Source: Labia minor (Eukaryota; Arthropoda; Insecta; Dermaptera; Spongiphoridae). From it: a stretch of DNA of 64,000 nucleotides. The position numbers and the translations under genes are program-made. The stretch covers positions 11,762,225 to 11,826,224 of the forward strand of contig OY720347.1 of NCBI GenBank assembly GCA_963082975.1, written 5' to 3'. How positions within the stretch are numbered: position 1 is the first letter of the stretch; each line of letters opens with the position of its first letter. Below, one piece after another: positions 1-12,371 of the stretch. The notes under the pieces are model-generated. The model saw only the letters and a list, made by a program, of their open reading frames with translations, had not been told where the DNA came from and searched no databases.

Positions 1-708
1 AAAATTTATCGTTCATCATAAGTTGGAGGCCGCGAATGTGTTCAAAGCTTTAGCTATAGGATAGCTATCGGTCGACTATCAATTTCCAGGGAATGCACTC
101 ACCTTGCAGGTAGAAATTTCATAATATTGTTTTGATCTTTTTCGTCTCCCTATTATATTATAATCCTTTGTTTTGAAAAAAACTACATTTTCCTCTCTTT
201 CTCTCTTTCACCACCAAGTGTCTTTCTTTCTATTTTATTATTTTATATATAAATATACGAAATAAATATAATATGTAATCACGTATTAAAATTTGATTTA
301 AAATTTGCATTATTAATGTATTATTGCAATAGAAATATATGTAAATTATTTTCATATGTTTTGATAAGAAATCACTTATGTTAGTCCTAGAAATACGTAT
401 ATTTCTTTATATTTTTGTTATTTCATCAAAAATTCTTATAAAAAAAATATGATATTACAAAAATGAAATTCTCAAAGTAAAAAAAAAAACACACAAATAA
501 AATACCAGACCATTTGTATAAAATTTAATTCTTATAAAAAGGATAGATTTCGTGACCTTTAAGTTATGATTCAACTTCACTTAATCAAACTAATAATTTT
601 TTTTTTTAAATACATTTTATTAAAAAAAAAATTGACAAACTTACATTTATTGATACAAAACCACATTTTTGCACTTAATACGAATAATACTAACAAATCC
701 TATAAATA
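1..708. other. AT-rich intergenic DNA
   Basis: No gene seen. The stretch holds poly-A and poly-T runs and a short CT-rich tract near 190-210. No frame of useful length and no recognisable repeat terminus. Confidence 0.6.
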
Positions 709-716
709 GAGATTTT

Positions 717-1224
717 GGTAATTATATAAACTGGTCATCCAGTCATGGATTTGGATAAAACTTTACCAGTGGGCTCCTTTTTTAATTCCAAATTAACTTT
801 TCTTGTGTAATTTTTGCTGGTCGCTTCTATTTACGAAATAAAAAGGATTAAAGTTTGCATATAAATTTATTGATATTCTATTTAACTACTATGTTTCATT
901 AATTTGACCATCAGAGGGGTCCAATAATTTTCGAGATATAGAAAAATTAAAAAATTAAATCATTTCCCTATATTCAAACCGAACCGAAAAAACCGAAAAT
1001 TAGGAATAAGTTAATAATTAGTAAATTTGGCAATAAAACGTCACTTAATGACATATGTTGAGGTTCATAATAAGCTAATCTGGCAAAATTGTATCCTTTT
1101 TATCTAGTAAACTAGAAGCTACCCACAAAATTGCATAAAAAAAGTTTATTTGGAATTATAAAAGGAACCCACTGGTAATGTTTTATCCAAATCCATGACT
1201 GGATGAGTATTCAATATAATTACA
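717..1224 (+). mobile_element. GGTAATT-type TIR element, copy 1
   Basis: The ends are long imperfect inverted repeats. The left begins GGTAATTATAT and runs through GTCATGGATTTGGATAAAAC; the right is its reverse complement, ending in ATAATTACA. An 8-bp duplication GAGATTTT flanks both ends (709-716 and 1225-1232). The interior (near 855-930) shares with copies at 2292 and 62040 a block containing TTTGCATATAAAT, a TTGATATTCTATTT core and a CAGAGGG motif. No transposase frame is present, so it is non-autonomous. TIRs starting GG with 8-bp duplications would fit Merlin or an atypical hAT; the superfamily is undecided. Confidence 0.75.
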
Positions 1225-1539
1225 GAGATTTTTATTTTCAAATTTAACAATTACTAAATGATTCACATTTAAAAAAATTGAAAATTAAAAGTAATATCAT
1301 AAATGAACTAAAAAAATTTACAATTATGAATTTTGTTTTTAAATTCTTTTTGTAGTATGTACATGATACCTATATTCTAATATTTTATTTTTTGGTTTTC
1401 TTGAATAATATGTCATTTTCTAATATTTTTTTTTTTTTTTTGTTTTCTTGAATAATATGTCATTTTCTATGTGAAGTTATGTTATGAAGTTGTAACGAGT
1501 GAAGAATAAATACTAAAACTAATGCCCTGTTGTCAGGGC

Positions 1540-2115
1540 CATGTCCAGTCATTGTATCTTGACTGTTGATTAAATTTATAATCGTTACTTACTCTATTTA
1601 GGTCTCTTATTTCAATCGAATGGTTGGGTGTGGGCGGGTCCAATGACACCCAGGGTCCCTATGCTAATCGGCTCGTTGCCCCAATATCACTTAATAAATT
1701 ACAGGCCGAGTGAAAGAGAGAGGAGCTCATTGCCTGAAGCGTCCGTTTGATGGACCAACCTTCCACTAAATGTGGATGTTTTTTGAATGTAGAAGGTAAG
1801 TAGAAGGGGGCTGGTTTTTGTTTGGATAGAGACAAAACGTATGTCGATGCAATAAATGATACGGCATCCAGTTTTAAAGCTTGACAACGAGATTCGACAA
1901 ATATTAACTGATCTGAACAGAGTATGAAGAAGAGGTGGAGGATGAGAAGGTGGGGTGAAGGGAAGGGGGAGGGGGGGGGAGAAGAAACAGGAAAGGGGAA
2001 AAATAAGAACAGGGAAGGTCAGTTTACCTGGTTGTCTCCGGGATCAACTCAATTCAATAACGATGGAAAATTATGCCCGCAGGCCTATTCATCATTTAAT
2101 AGACTCTATAAATTT
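1540..2115. other. GC-richer island, possible conserved non-coding DNA
   Basis: Base composition is visibly less AT-rich than the flanks, with complex sequence (about 1620-1720) followed by a purine-rich tract (1925-2010). Two overlapping plus-strand frames near 1924-2176 are lysine/arginine/glycine-rich readings of the purine tract and do not look like protein. It could be a regulatory or untranslated segment; function is not shown. Confidence 0.3.
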
Positions 2116-2291
2116 TCCTCACTCTAAAAAAATACCCTCTCCTTCCCCCACTATTAGTAATAATAATTTACCATGATAAACAATATATAATATTATTTAT
2201 AAATATTTTATGAATTCATATACAATTTTACTTACAAAGTTATTTTTAATACTTTTACTAGGAAATTTATCAACTAGCCAGGTGGGAATAC

Positions 2292-2782
2292 CATAATTTT
2301 TAAAATCTGTTCAGTCTAATCGATGTATCATAAAAAACTTTACCAGGGGATTCCTTGTTTGATTCAAAACAATCTTTCCTTAAGAAGTACGATTTGTGGC
2401 GGTCTCTTCTAGTTTACGAGATAAAAATTATTATTAAAGTTTGCATATAAATTCTTTGATATATTCTATTTACCTACCATGTTTTATTATTCGACCGCCA
2501 GAGTGCTCCACTAATTTTCTGTTTGGATATAAGAAAGATTAAAAAATTAATTAATTAATTAATTTTCCTAACCCGAACTTATAAAAACCGAAAATTAGGG
2601 AATTAGTCAATAAAACATTATTAAATGGCTGATCATTCATTACTAGTTTATATGCAAACTTTAATAATAATGTTTATCTCCTCAACTAGAAGCGACCTTC
2701 ACATACTGCTTATGGAAAAAAAGAATCCAATGGTAAAGTTTTATCCAAATCCATGATACATCGGTTAGGCTAAACAATTACC
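2292..2782 (+). mobile_element. GGTAATT-type TIR element, copy 2
   Basis: Inverted ends share a CGATGTATCAT core and an AAACTTTACCA block. The right end reads AACAATTACC; the left outer end has drifted to CATAATTTTT. The interior around 2430-2520 matches copies 1 and 4, including the cytosine-rich CAGAG block. No clean target duplication was found and no coding remains. Confidence 0.65.
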
Positions 2783-3109
2783 TTTTTTTGATTTTTTTTA
2801 AAAAATGCGCTTAAATTTAGACAGGAATGTAACAAGATATTAACTAATATCTATTTTAGCTATTAACTATTATAGAATTGAACCCAGTCTAGGATTGACT
2901 CGAAATTAAGATTTCTGGACATTCCAATATTAATATTTCTTCTTTAGAGAATAATATATATATGGATATTCTCTTGAAGATGTACTCAATTAAGAATTAA
3001 CATGAACATATATTATATCTTCTTCTATTTCTTTATTAAAGTCTAAAATCGTGAGTTCAATTCCGGCGTAAAAAGAAAAAAAAACGAAACATAATAAATT
3101 ATTATTGAG

Positions 3110-3540
3110 TCGTTGAACGATATTTATTCAAAAATCCAATCAGAGAATAAAGAGGAGAGTAGAGGGAAGGAAACAGGCAATTTTTAAAAGCTTCCCAACC
3201 GTCCAACCCACCCGATCCTAATTATTCGTGGTAACCAAGTCGTAGAAGAGTACGCAATCGAATTCGAAACTAAACTATAGCCTGCCCATGACTAAATAGA
3301 AACAACAAGTTAATCACGTTCATATTGACGAATCTACACTCCTAGATGAGATGAATATCTCTCTCTCTCACTCACTCATCTCATTCGCTCTTTATGATTT
3401 ACTGTCGTTTCTATTCGAGGCAAAGGATTGGGGGGAGGGGGAGTAAAATCGACTGCCCCTGGAGGCTGCGCTCACGCCTTTACTCACCACCTTTTCAAAC
3501 CAATAGATCTTTACTTTTGGACTTCCTACTAAACTTGGAA
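3110..3540. other. GC-richer island with CT and poly-G tracts
   Basis: Complex sequence from about 3180 to 3340, a (CT)n tract at 3358-3380 and a G-run block near 3430-3445 that could form a G-quadruplex. No convincing frame. Possibly a regulatory or untranslated segment; this is inference from composition only. Confidence 0.25.
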
Positions 3541-3650
3541 AAATAATTGACAAGTTAAAAATAAAAAAGTTGACAAGAATGTTATTCTACAAACTAAAAT
3601 TGTGTTACAATCGAATAGTAAATAAAATTAAATATTAAATAGAATCTAAT

Positions 3651-3910
3651 CAGTGATGTATTGGTAAAATAAGAAGTAAGGGAACGCATAGTGGGAGCAA
3701 AAAGGTCCTATTTTCAGCAAACTATTTCTTTCCAAATAAGTTTTTATTTTTTCTTATTCTTAATATACAAAATATTAACGAACACAAAAATTCTAACATT
3801 AGATTTAAGTGTGAGTTGTCGGGACATGAAAAAGAACTGAAACGAGTTACTTTTCTGAAAAAAGGTAAGGGAACGTCGTTCCCCCGCGTTCCCCTCCCAA
3901 TACACCACTG
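3651..3910 (+). mobile_element. hAT-like MITE, CAGTGATGTATTGG family
   Basis: TIRs are CAGTGATGTATTGG and CCAATACACCACTG. A perfect 8-bp duplication AATCTAAT sits on both sides (3643-3650 and 3911-3918), as expected of hAT insertions. The 260-bp body has no coding capacity and carries GGGAACG motifs at both ends. A truncated relative in the other orientation starts at 55570. Confidence 0.85.
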
Positions 3911-3918
3911 AATCTAAT

Positions 3919-5093
3919 AGATATATATATAATTTCCGCCGTATGTGATGTCTGTAACATTATGAAGTTAGTTACAATGTCAATGTCAATGGATTTGTAA
4001 CTAACTTCATTTTTTTTTTAAATTTTGTTTTGTTAAATTAAATATGTCAAATAAAAAAAAATAAAAAAATTATTACCACAATTTGAATAAAGTTAATAAT
4101 TTTATATTTAAACATTGTGTATTGTTTTGTAAGTATTATATTTGAAACAAAATTTCCTATAAATAATAATTATTATTATTTTATTTTGTTTAACAGAATA
4201 ATATACGTTAAATATGTTCTATAAAAAATGGATTCAAATGAGAAAAGATTGAAACGTGCCGAGTAGATGCGTAGGAGAAGAAAGCTTGAGACAGTAACTG
4301 TTGTTACTAAAAAATAATCATTGGTATACGAAAAATAGTGTTTTCAAAAAACTATTTAATTAATTGCTGCAAACCAAAATAAATTAAGTTTAAACTAGTT
4401 TTTTTTTGTAAACCAATTGTTTTAAAATAAATAATTGGAAAATTTGTAAATCAGCTGAAATGGATGATTCTGAAGATGAAAACTAAAAAAAATTTAACTT
4501 TTAAATTGGCTGTTCAATGTTGATTTTCCACGAATTCGATGGAAAAGTGGACCTGACGCATGCAAAGCAGACACCAGCTTCTTTCTAATCAAGATCAAAC
4601 CGCCCCATGAATGCATCTAAATTTATTGGATCATCATCCCCTTCTCTCTCTCTCTCTCTTATAGAAGTTAATAATTCGAAGAAACTCACATAGAATACGA
4701 TAGAGAGAGAGAGAGATTTTATTTTACGTGAAAAAAAGTGGGAGAACAACAAATACGTAGATGAATGTTGGTGTAATGATTCAGAAGAGGGATGAGAAGA
4801 TCAACTTTACTGATTAAGGATGATGTTGACTCTCTAATGAGTTCTCCATCCCTACTACTTAATGAGTATCAAACCATACAAACTTTCAGCCAAAATCGAA
4901 AATCTATACACCAGAATTTTATTCAATTTTATACTTCTAATATTGAATAAATTGAAATTTATCTTAATAAATACCAATTGTAATACATTTAATAGTTAGA
5001 TAATTAAAAAAAAATTAAAAATTGAGAATTTTCCAATCTTTAAAAGATTACTCCCTCACTTACACTTACACTGATGTAAACATTAATATAAAC
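3919..5093. other. AT-rich intergenic DNA with a small complex patch
   Basis: No gene seen. A less AT-rich patch lies at 4540-4860, with (CT)n at 4645-4660 and (GA)n at 4700-4715. A short near-repeat pair of GTTAGTTACAA and TTGTAACTAAC occurs at 3967-4010. Nothing further is supportable. Confidence 0.5.
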
Positions 5094-5101
5094 TGTTAAG
5101 G

Positions 5102-5398
5102 CAGTGATTCTCAACCTATTTTTTTTACCGTGGCACACTTTTAACGGTTTAAAAATTTGGCGGCACACAAAGAAAAAGATAAGTGTAAAAGTTTACCATA
5201 TTGAAAAAAGTGGTCCCCAAAACGGTTTTCCTTTTTTTTTTAGAACCATATCGAATAAATTTAGAAAGTCGGAAATGTTTAAGAGCCTAGTCCCAAATAG
5301 GTTTTACCTTTTTTAGAAGCAAATTGAAAAAATTTAGAAAAAAGTTGGAAATGTTTAAGAGCCTCATAATCTCGAGGCATATTGGTTAAGTATCACTG
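5102..5398 (+). mobile_element. hAT-like MITE, CAGTGATTCTCAACC family, copy 1
   Basis: Begins CAGTGATTCTCAACC and ends in a decayed inverted copy (TTAAGTATCACTG). A perfect 8-bp duplication TGTTAAGG flanks it (5094-5101 and 5399-5406). The interior has two units of a module of about 80 bp: an AGAACCATAT-like stretch, poly-A-rich sequence, then GGAAATGTTTAAGAGCCT, which appears twice. The end sequence resembles the Charlie/Tip100 type of hAT elements. The 70-residue frame over it is an artefact. Confidence 0.88.
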
Positions 5399-5406
5399 TG
5401 TTAAGG

Positions 5407-6100
5407 AAATATAAGTATATTAATAAAATTTTAATAATCCAATTTCAACTTTTAAACATATTTTCAAATAATTACCTAATGTATTAAAAGATATATTAGA
5501 TAGATATAAACCTATAAATGATCGTCTTTTAATCAATAGTATTAATTTCTTATCACTCTATACAATCCCTAATCAATCATTTTAAATTGAAATTTAAAAT
5601 TTCAATATAACTGAATGATTGATTCAATAAATATTCATCATTACTAATTTAGAATTCTGCATTTCATTAATTTATGTCTCTATCTGTCATTTATCGTTAG
5701 ATAATTGAATCTCAAATCTAAATATTTAAATATTATAATTCATGTTAATATCTATATCTATAAAATATATTAAATGGAATTCCTATAAGTGTGTATGTGT
5801 GTGTGTGTTTGAGTATATGCTGCTTATATAATTCAATCATCTTTAGATCATTCTGCATCAATTATTTTCACATAATTAAAAATAAATATTTTTATTTACT
5901 ATTTTTATAAAAATATAATTAAAATAATCTACGTATTATACATATAAATATAATATAAATCTTAAGTTGATATGAATCATTTATTTAAAATAATTATTTT
6001 ACATGTTTTGTAATATACAGAGATGACTAAATAATGTTAGTTCAAACATAATGATTAAAAAAAAATCACTACTATTGGGGTGGGGGGGGGAACTTTAATG
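5407..6100. other. AT-rich intergenic DNA
   Basis: No gene seen. Contains a short (TG)n tract near 5790-5810 and a poly-G run at 6081-6090. Confidence 0.5.
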
Positions 6101-6110
6101 TGATGAAATA

Positions 6111-6310
6111 CGAAGTCTGTTCAAAGAAAAGAAAAGGTAAATTATTGAAAATTATTTTTTTTTTATGTTGGTACACATATGTTTCTCATATGGTGACATT
6201 ATCAGCTATTTTGGATTAGTAGTTTGTTTTTGAAAACTGAAAAAGTTAGTCACGTTTTTGTGTGTTCTTCGATCTTTTACTTTTTTTACGCATTATGAGT
6301 TCTTGCCAAC
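6111..6310 (+). mobile_element. Mariner 5' terminal fragment
   Basis: Starts after a TA with a CGAAGTCTGTTCAAAG end, resembling the inverted 3' end of the mariner at 45160-45714 and the fragment at 54194. From about 6165 it matches the leader of the 45-kb copy nearly base for base: CACATATGTTTCTCATATG, GATTAGTAGTTTGTTTTTG and GTGTTCTTCGAT. The rest of the transposase is absent. Confidence 0.65.
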
Positions 6311-6742
6311 ACTGTTAATAAGGAATACCTTAATGGAATCGTATGTTGTTATCCAATGAATTTTGTAGTTTTCGATTATTTTTATTTTCTAAAAAAAAGA
6401 AATAATAAAAATAACAAAAATTTTGCATTAAATATAATATATTATATACTATTTATTTTATTTTTATTTAAAACAATAATTATCATCTTATCGAATTATA
6501 ATAATTAATTAAAAAAAAATTTATTTTTTTAATTTTATATACATTACTCTATTAGAATCATATAATATAATTAAGTAAATTTGCAAATACGCTCACTAAT
6601 TAATTGATTAATTAAGCGTTAGATTTCAGAATGATAAAATCAACATAATATAAGGTAATATTATAAGGTAATGTTTGAGTTGCCTGGGGCAACCCATTCC
6701 TATTAAAATTCAATAAACAAATTAATATTAAAAATAAAAAAA

Positions 6743-7312
6743 TCTGGTGTGTCTCCACTCGACTATCTCGCAAATTTGAATTGGATTAAATAACATATAT
6801 TAATTTAAATTAAATTAAATTAATTAAATTATAAATTAAAATTAATAAATAATATTTATTGAATCAGCGCATGTTTGGCTCTTTGTTGATGGCACCACGT
6901 CACGTGTTGGCGCGTGAGATTTGCAGTGTTAAAAAATTAATTCTGGTACTTTCAGCGATTCAATCAAACTGAAATTCGATATATAGCAGGTTTATACAAT
7001 TATTAATCATGTGAAAAATTATCAAACATATATCTTTATTTTTACGGACCCTCTTCCGGTTGAGCTACATTTCTCAAAAGTTGATAGAAAACTATGAATT
7101 TTGAATAATGCCCATGTACCAAATTTCATCATTCTAGCTCAAACCGTTTTTGCGTAATCTTGGTTACATACATACACATACAGACAGATATTTTTCTCAA
7201 CCTTATTGAGAATGATTCAGGAACCTTCAAAACGTATCAAAACATCAAAATCTCAACATCGAAAATTTTCGTGATCGCAATTATTACGAGTATCTCTGGC
7301 GAGATAGTAAAA
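6743..7312 (+). mobile_element. HINE-1 repeat, copy A (Helentron-like)
   Basis: Begins CTGGTGTGTCTCCACTC followed by ACTATCTCGC and ends in GCGAGATAGT plus A-run, so the subterminal 10-mer is inverted at the far end. An internal CA-rich tract (about 7166-7190) lies at the same place as in all other copies. The layout of subterminal inverted repeat, internal simple repeat and 3' hairpin is known for Helentron-associated elements (DINE-1 type). No Rep or helicase coding is present. The class assignment is inference; a simple TIR element is the alternative. Confidence 0.7.
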
Positions 7313-7589
7313 AATAAATGAATTCATACTAGAGTTAATTGTAATTATTATTATTTTATTTTTTATTTATTTATTTTTTTTTTTTGAATTATAATAAAAA
7401 TATTTTTAATTAAGGGATTTCAATGGAATAATTAATAAGCATTTGTACAATACAATGAAAATAACTGAACTGAATATTTCCCATTTCTTTATAATTAATT
7501 ATTGTTTATACAATATATTATAATTGAGTTATCGTCTCTTTTGGTTAAATTTTTTTATAAGCTGATTGAATGATAGTGTGTGTGTATGT

Positions 7590-8130
7590 TTTATGTGTGA
7601 GAGAGAGAGAGAAAGAAAAGAAGTGATCTGTAAGAGGTAGATAACGATCGCTTTTAGGCTATCATTGAATCTGACAGTAAAATTAGCGAAATCAATATCG
7701 AATTCGGAAAAGGGCTCTCTGGTGGGAGTTTAGGGATTGGGAAAGTGGGGGGGGGGGGTGAGGTAGGTGGCTTAATCGAAGAGGAAGGCCAGCCATATGC
7801 CTTGCTTGTCGCACTCTAACGGATGGCCCCGGAATTAACATACTAATTGCATGAGCTATCACAAGCCAAGCAAAAAGATTCCCAGATAACAACCTGAATA
7901 AATTATATATTTTTTCCTGTATATATATATATATATAGTCAATGTATCTTTACTGTGTTGGTGTGTTCCTTTGCCCTCTAAACACCCCCCTCCCTTCTCT
8001 ACAACATCATACACATACACACACCACCCGGTTTAATTTTCACACAACAAAACCACATATGTCTAATACGTTGGTTCATTATCTAAGATCTACAATCAAG
8101 ATTAAAAAAGACACTCAACATTTTTCAGTT
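7590..8130. other. GC-richer island
   Basis: A (GA)n tract (7599-7612), a G-run of about ten (7747-7757), complex sequence to about 7890, a (TA)n tract at 7920-7936 and a C/A-rich stretch to 8060. Open frames on both strands are short with no recognisable domain. Possible regulatory DNA; no function shown. Confidence 0.25.
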
Positions 8131-8535
8131 ACCCACAATTAAAAATATATTTTTAGTGAATTTTTTGACATTAGTGTGAGTGTTCCGTTTTTGTTCGGAT
8201 GGTTAAACAACCAACTACCTTAAATTTATCAATAGAATAGAAAAAAATTAAGAAGCTATTTTGTTTTGTTTTTGTATTTTAATGATTTTTGATAATTTTT
8301 TTAATTTTTACACAAGTTAGAGAATTATTAAAAAAAAACAACAAGGGATTATAATTATGTATGAAAAATGAATGTAATTTTATATAAATATTATGAAATC
8401 TATATAAAATTTAAATGAAATTTATTTTGTAATAATTTATTTATGAGAATCTTAATTATTTTTTAAAATTGATTGAATCCTTTAATTAATCTCTCTTTCT
8501 GTCTATTTTCAAAAGTTTTTATAGTTTATCTAAAC

Positions 8536-8966
8536 CAGCTTTCGGGGAACCGGGGTAAATTACCCCAAATTGGGTAAAAATGAAACTTTTGAGAGTAAAA
8601 AGTATATATTTTTAATTTGATATTTTATAAACCTGTTAGTATTTTTACAAATTAAATTTTTAGTTAAATTATTAAAGCTTTGGTGGCTATTTTTATTTAT
8701 AAGGGAATTTTGTAAATAAAACCACATATTGATATTTGTTATTGTAAATTTATTCAAAAAAAAAAAATACAAATATCAATATGTGGTCTTATTTACAAAA
8801 TTCCCTTATAAATTTATAGTTATTGTTTTCTTTTCAAAATTATCATGGGGGCTATAATAGAAAAGATGCTAAAAAGAGGATATTTCGTTTTTTTTTCACC
8901 ATGGGGTAATAACAACTGACACAAAAATATTTTCGGGTAATGATAAAAAAAGTTCCCCGACTGCTG
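8536..8966 (+). mobile_element. hAT-like element, CAG...GGGGAACC family, copy 1
   Basis: The left end CAGCTTTCGGGGAAC pairs with the right end GTTCCCCGACTGCTG. A perfect 8-bp duplication ATCTAAAC flanks it (8528-8535 and 8967-8974). The interior has GGTAAATTACCCC and TGGGGTAA blocks shared with the inverted relative at 46736. No coding remains. Confidence 0.85.
8695..8813. repeat. Long hairpin inside the hAT-like element
   Basis: Arms 8695-8739 and 8769-8813 are 45 bp each and complementary with one mismatch seen, separated by a 29-nt A-rich loop. The arms start ATTTATAAGGGAATTTTG. The relative at 46736 lacks the second arm, so this is a local inverted duplication. Confidence 0.9.
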
Positions 8967-9456
8967 ATCTAAACTTTTTATTTATATAATGCATCCCTTA
9001 TTTATATAATGGCTTTTCATTCTTTGTTCCATACTATCTGTCTTTTCCACATCTTTAGTTCTTCGTTATGTTTATCAATTGTCTTCTTATATTGCTCTTA
9101 CAAGTGCTGAAATGTCTCTACCTATTTTTCATATAGAGAGAGTATTTTAGGAGGAATACTAAATATTATATTTTAAGAGATGATAGAAAAGGCGATTTGC
9201 AATAAAAATTCTAATAAACATTGGTCTTATTTGTATTTAGTACAAAGATTGAGTAAGGATAGAGTTGTTAGTAGGTATACAAGTATAACCAAAACCAAAA
9301 TTGATGATGGTACTGTGTATTATGAGTTGGTACACCTGTTGCTGTTGTGGGTATAGTAACTCATAATCAGATTTATTGATTGTCAACAGAATTTTTCAAC
9401 TATTCCATTTATTAAGCAAGTTTATTGTACTGTATCGTTTTACATATTGTCGGTTT

Positions 9457-10028
9457 GGAAGAATACCGTCACAACCCAAAATTAATATATTTCCAGGAAA
9501 GGCATTTCAAAATTTTTGTAAAATATTAAAACAATTCTATCTTTACAGGGATAAATAATAGAAACAAACGGTTCTACATATAATTGAGAGGCATTTTAAA
9601 CTATGATTTCGTCTAATAATTTGTAATTTATGTACACTTACGAACTCTTTTACACCCCCTTATTTAAATAAGTAACAGTCGCCCAAAAAATAGTTCGCCT
9701 TTTAAATACTGCACAATAATCCAACACAAAATAGGACTGTATTCACCAAAACTATGAAATCAAAATCATGGCACTTTATAAAATGTGACAATTTCATATA
9801 ATTCTACAATAACAATCAAGACAACTAACATGTGACTGTCTTACACAGAATGGCCGTATAAAAAAAATGCGGGAATTACAGACTGTTTTTTATAAATGCT
9901 ATTTAAATCTATCTTTTAACAGTAGGTACAACTTGTGCCTTTCTTCCACATAATATATTGACAATAAGCAATAGTTTTGTATAAAAATCTCAATTATTAT
10001 AATTTTTGAGTTGTGACGGTATTCTTCC
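9457..10028. mobile_element. Unclassified element with perfect 19-bp inverted ends
   Basis: GGAAGAATACCGTCACAAC at 9457 is exactly inverted at 10010-10028, followed on the inner side by further A/T-rich complementarity. The 572-bp interval has no coding frame that could be a transposase. No target duplication was recognised, so the true ends may lie further out. It could be a MITE or an inverted duplication. Confidence 0.55.
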
Positions 10029-11035
10029 ACGATAGGTTGACTATGCTCAAATAAATTTGTATTGGTTCATAAATTTTATAATATAAATAATGCTTCTGCT
10101 TCTAGAGAATACGACATAAGTTTTGTAGACTACCAGATTCAAAAGGTGGTTTAATTAACTTGACAACATGAACATCAACATAGTAGATACCTATACCTGT
10201 TAACAATCCATAAATATGACCACTGTATTCCATAACACTAAATGTACCAAAATATAACTCTATTATAACTCTAATCGTTATTTATCATTAAATAAATAAT
10301 AAACAGACAAACTTTTATAATTTCTCATTATAATGAAGAGGTGAGTTATTTGTATTATTAAAATTATAATATTATACAATACCTAAAAAAATAAATGATT
10401 CTTGTTATAAATAAAATTCCATATTTAGCATTTAATTTTTTTTTTTGTTTCTTTTTAAATTTTAATTAAATTTATAATGAATTATAATAAAAACAATACA
10501 AAAAAAAATACTTATAAATATTATAATAATAATAATAATGATAATTTATTGTATAAATATGTAAATGGGAAATCAACTTTGCTATTGTTTTTTAACAAAA
10601 AAAAAACGTATTAAGAAATAAATTTATAAAATAAAAAAAAAAAAAACATCAAAATTTCATCAAATTCCTTTTTATATTTTACTATATGTACTATATATTG
10701 CAATTTTTATTAAAATTTCATTATTTGTAAATATTTAGTAATTATTTTAATATATTAACATGATAATTTATTATCCCTAATAATAGGTTGGGACTAATGA
10801 CTAATGGCTAATAGCCTCCGCACTTTTAGGATAGATTGTTCACTCCTAGTTGAAAAGAGGGAGGAAAAAAGGGTGTGCACACCCATTCAATATGGATTAT
10901 ATTAATGTTGTAAAAACATTATTTAAATTTATGACTGTAAGAGGATTTTTTTTTATTTTTTAATTAATTAGTAAATTTATTTTTGTAGTTTATTAATTAA
11001 AGTATTAGCGTCAATACGTCGTTTGCCTTAACATT
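10029..11035. other. AT-rich intergenic DNA
   Basis: No gene seen. Contains poly-A and poly-T runs and a short (ATA)n tract near 10522-10540. Confidence 0.55.
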
Positions 11036-11545
11036 TTTACCGACCGACGATAGTAAGGGAGGTATTGTTTTCACACCAAATTTCACATGTGGAGATTTTT
11101 ACATATCTCCACGAATCATGCATTTTCTAAACAGAAAAAAGTATTTTTAGCCTGATGTCTGTCCGTCTGTCCGTCTGTCCGTCCGTATAGATGTGTACAG
11201 CCTGAACGGCTCAACCGTTTTTGATGAAATTTGGTATATTTACTTAATGCATCAGTGGGATGAATTGATCAACTTTTGGTGCAATTCCGGAAACCGGAAG
11301 TGGTAGTATTAGCGATCGACGATAGGAAGGAAAGGGTTATTTTCACACCAAAGGAGATTTTTTTATATATCACCACGAATCATGCATTTTGTATTGGTTT
11401 TATCCTCGAAAAAAATCATATTTATTAGTTTTTTCTTGATTTAAAATTATATGACGTCATCCAGCCATGCATGACGTCACAGCATGGTCTTGCATATATA
11501 TTATAAATAAAATAAAATTAAAAATATTTATGTTATACCCATATC
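11036..11545 (+). mobile_element. HINE-2 repeat, copy 1
   Basis: Begins TTTTTACCGACCGACGATAG, continues with CACGAATCATGCATTTT, a GTCTGTCCGTC simple-repeat block (11157-11185), then TGATGAAATTTGGTA and CCGGAAACCGGAAGTGG. A second diverged copy of the opening starts near 11310 (CGATCGACGATAGGAAGG), so the unit contains a partial tandem duplication. It ends in a TATTATAAATAAAATAAAAT stretch. The matching copy is at 56310-56830. No coding potential. Probably a non-autonomous Helentron/Helitron-like repeat; class uncertain. Confidence 0.65.
11452..11479. promoter_or_regulatory. Paired CRE octamers within HINE-2
   Basis: Two exact TGACGTCA palindromes at 11452-11459 and 11472-11479, start to start 20 bp. 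TGACGTCA is the consensus full site for CREB/ATF family bZIP proteins. The same pair with the same spacing is in the copy at 56719-56746. Binding or activity is inferred, not shown. Confidence 0.5.
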
Positions 11546-11982
11546 TGTTTTTTATTGAATTAATAGATATATTAAAATTATTTGAAATTGTTTCTGTAGC
11601 TGGAAATTAATTTATTTCAAACCGTCGGTCGGTTCGGACCTGGCCACAGGTCAACTTATTTTGAAACTTTATTAATATAATTATTAATATACCTATGTAT
11701 TATATTTAGATAAAGATAAAAAAAATAAATATTTAAATTAAATAAAAATTACTATAATTGATACATAATGTAGTATAAATTAAAACATTTAAGTCTTTCT
11801 ACATTTTTTATACCTTCTTGTATAAGTAAGTTGATATCAATCAATAGATGAACAGATAAACACAATATATACTCGAATATATTTATATATATATGGTATA
11901 TTATTAATTTTTATTAGAATTTAAAGTAAAATCACATTTTCAATAAATAGTTTATTTATTGTATACATATAAGTAAGTAGAG

Positions 11983-12371
11983 CAGTGATTCTCAACCAGT
12001 GTGCCGCGGCACTTTTGTGTCCCGTGAGTTTTTCAAAATGTGCCGCCAAACTTTACAAATGTAAAGTTCAAATTAAGAAAAAGTACTTATTTATTTTATA
12101 TGTATGTAATAAAAAAGGTAAAATGTTTTTGCGATCAGACTATTAAACATTTTCGATTTTTCAATATGGCTCTAAATATCACGAAGTGTGCCCACCCCTG
12201 TTATATTATTTCAGAAATCTGCCCGCCTATTGAAAAAGGTTGCCGACCCCTGATTATTATCATAAACTATATTACACAGTCTCAGGTAAGTAAATAACTT
12301 TTACACATATCTTTTTCTTTGTAAACCGTTAAAAGTGTGCCGCGGTAAAAAAAAAAGGTTGAGAATCACTG
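11983..12371 (-). mobile_element. hAT-like MITE, CAGTGATTCTCAACC family, copy 2
   Basis: Perfect terminal repeats CAGTGATTCTCAACC and GGTTGAGAATCACTG, with a perfect 8-bp duplication AAGTAGAG on both sides (11975-11982, 12372-12379). The body contains TGTGCCGC and GTTAAAAGTGTGCCGCGG near the ends and GGTAAAATGTTTTTGCGATC in the middle. The 85-residue frame across it is a repeat artefact. Confidence 0.9.

Noticed and set aside
1924..2176. Two overlapping Lys/Arg/Gly-rich frames
   Set aside because: Translation of a purine-rich tract; different frames equally open.
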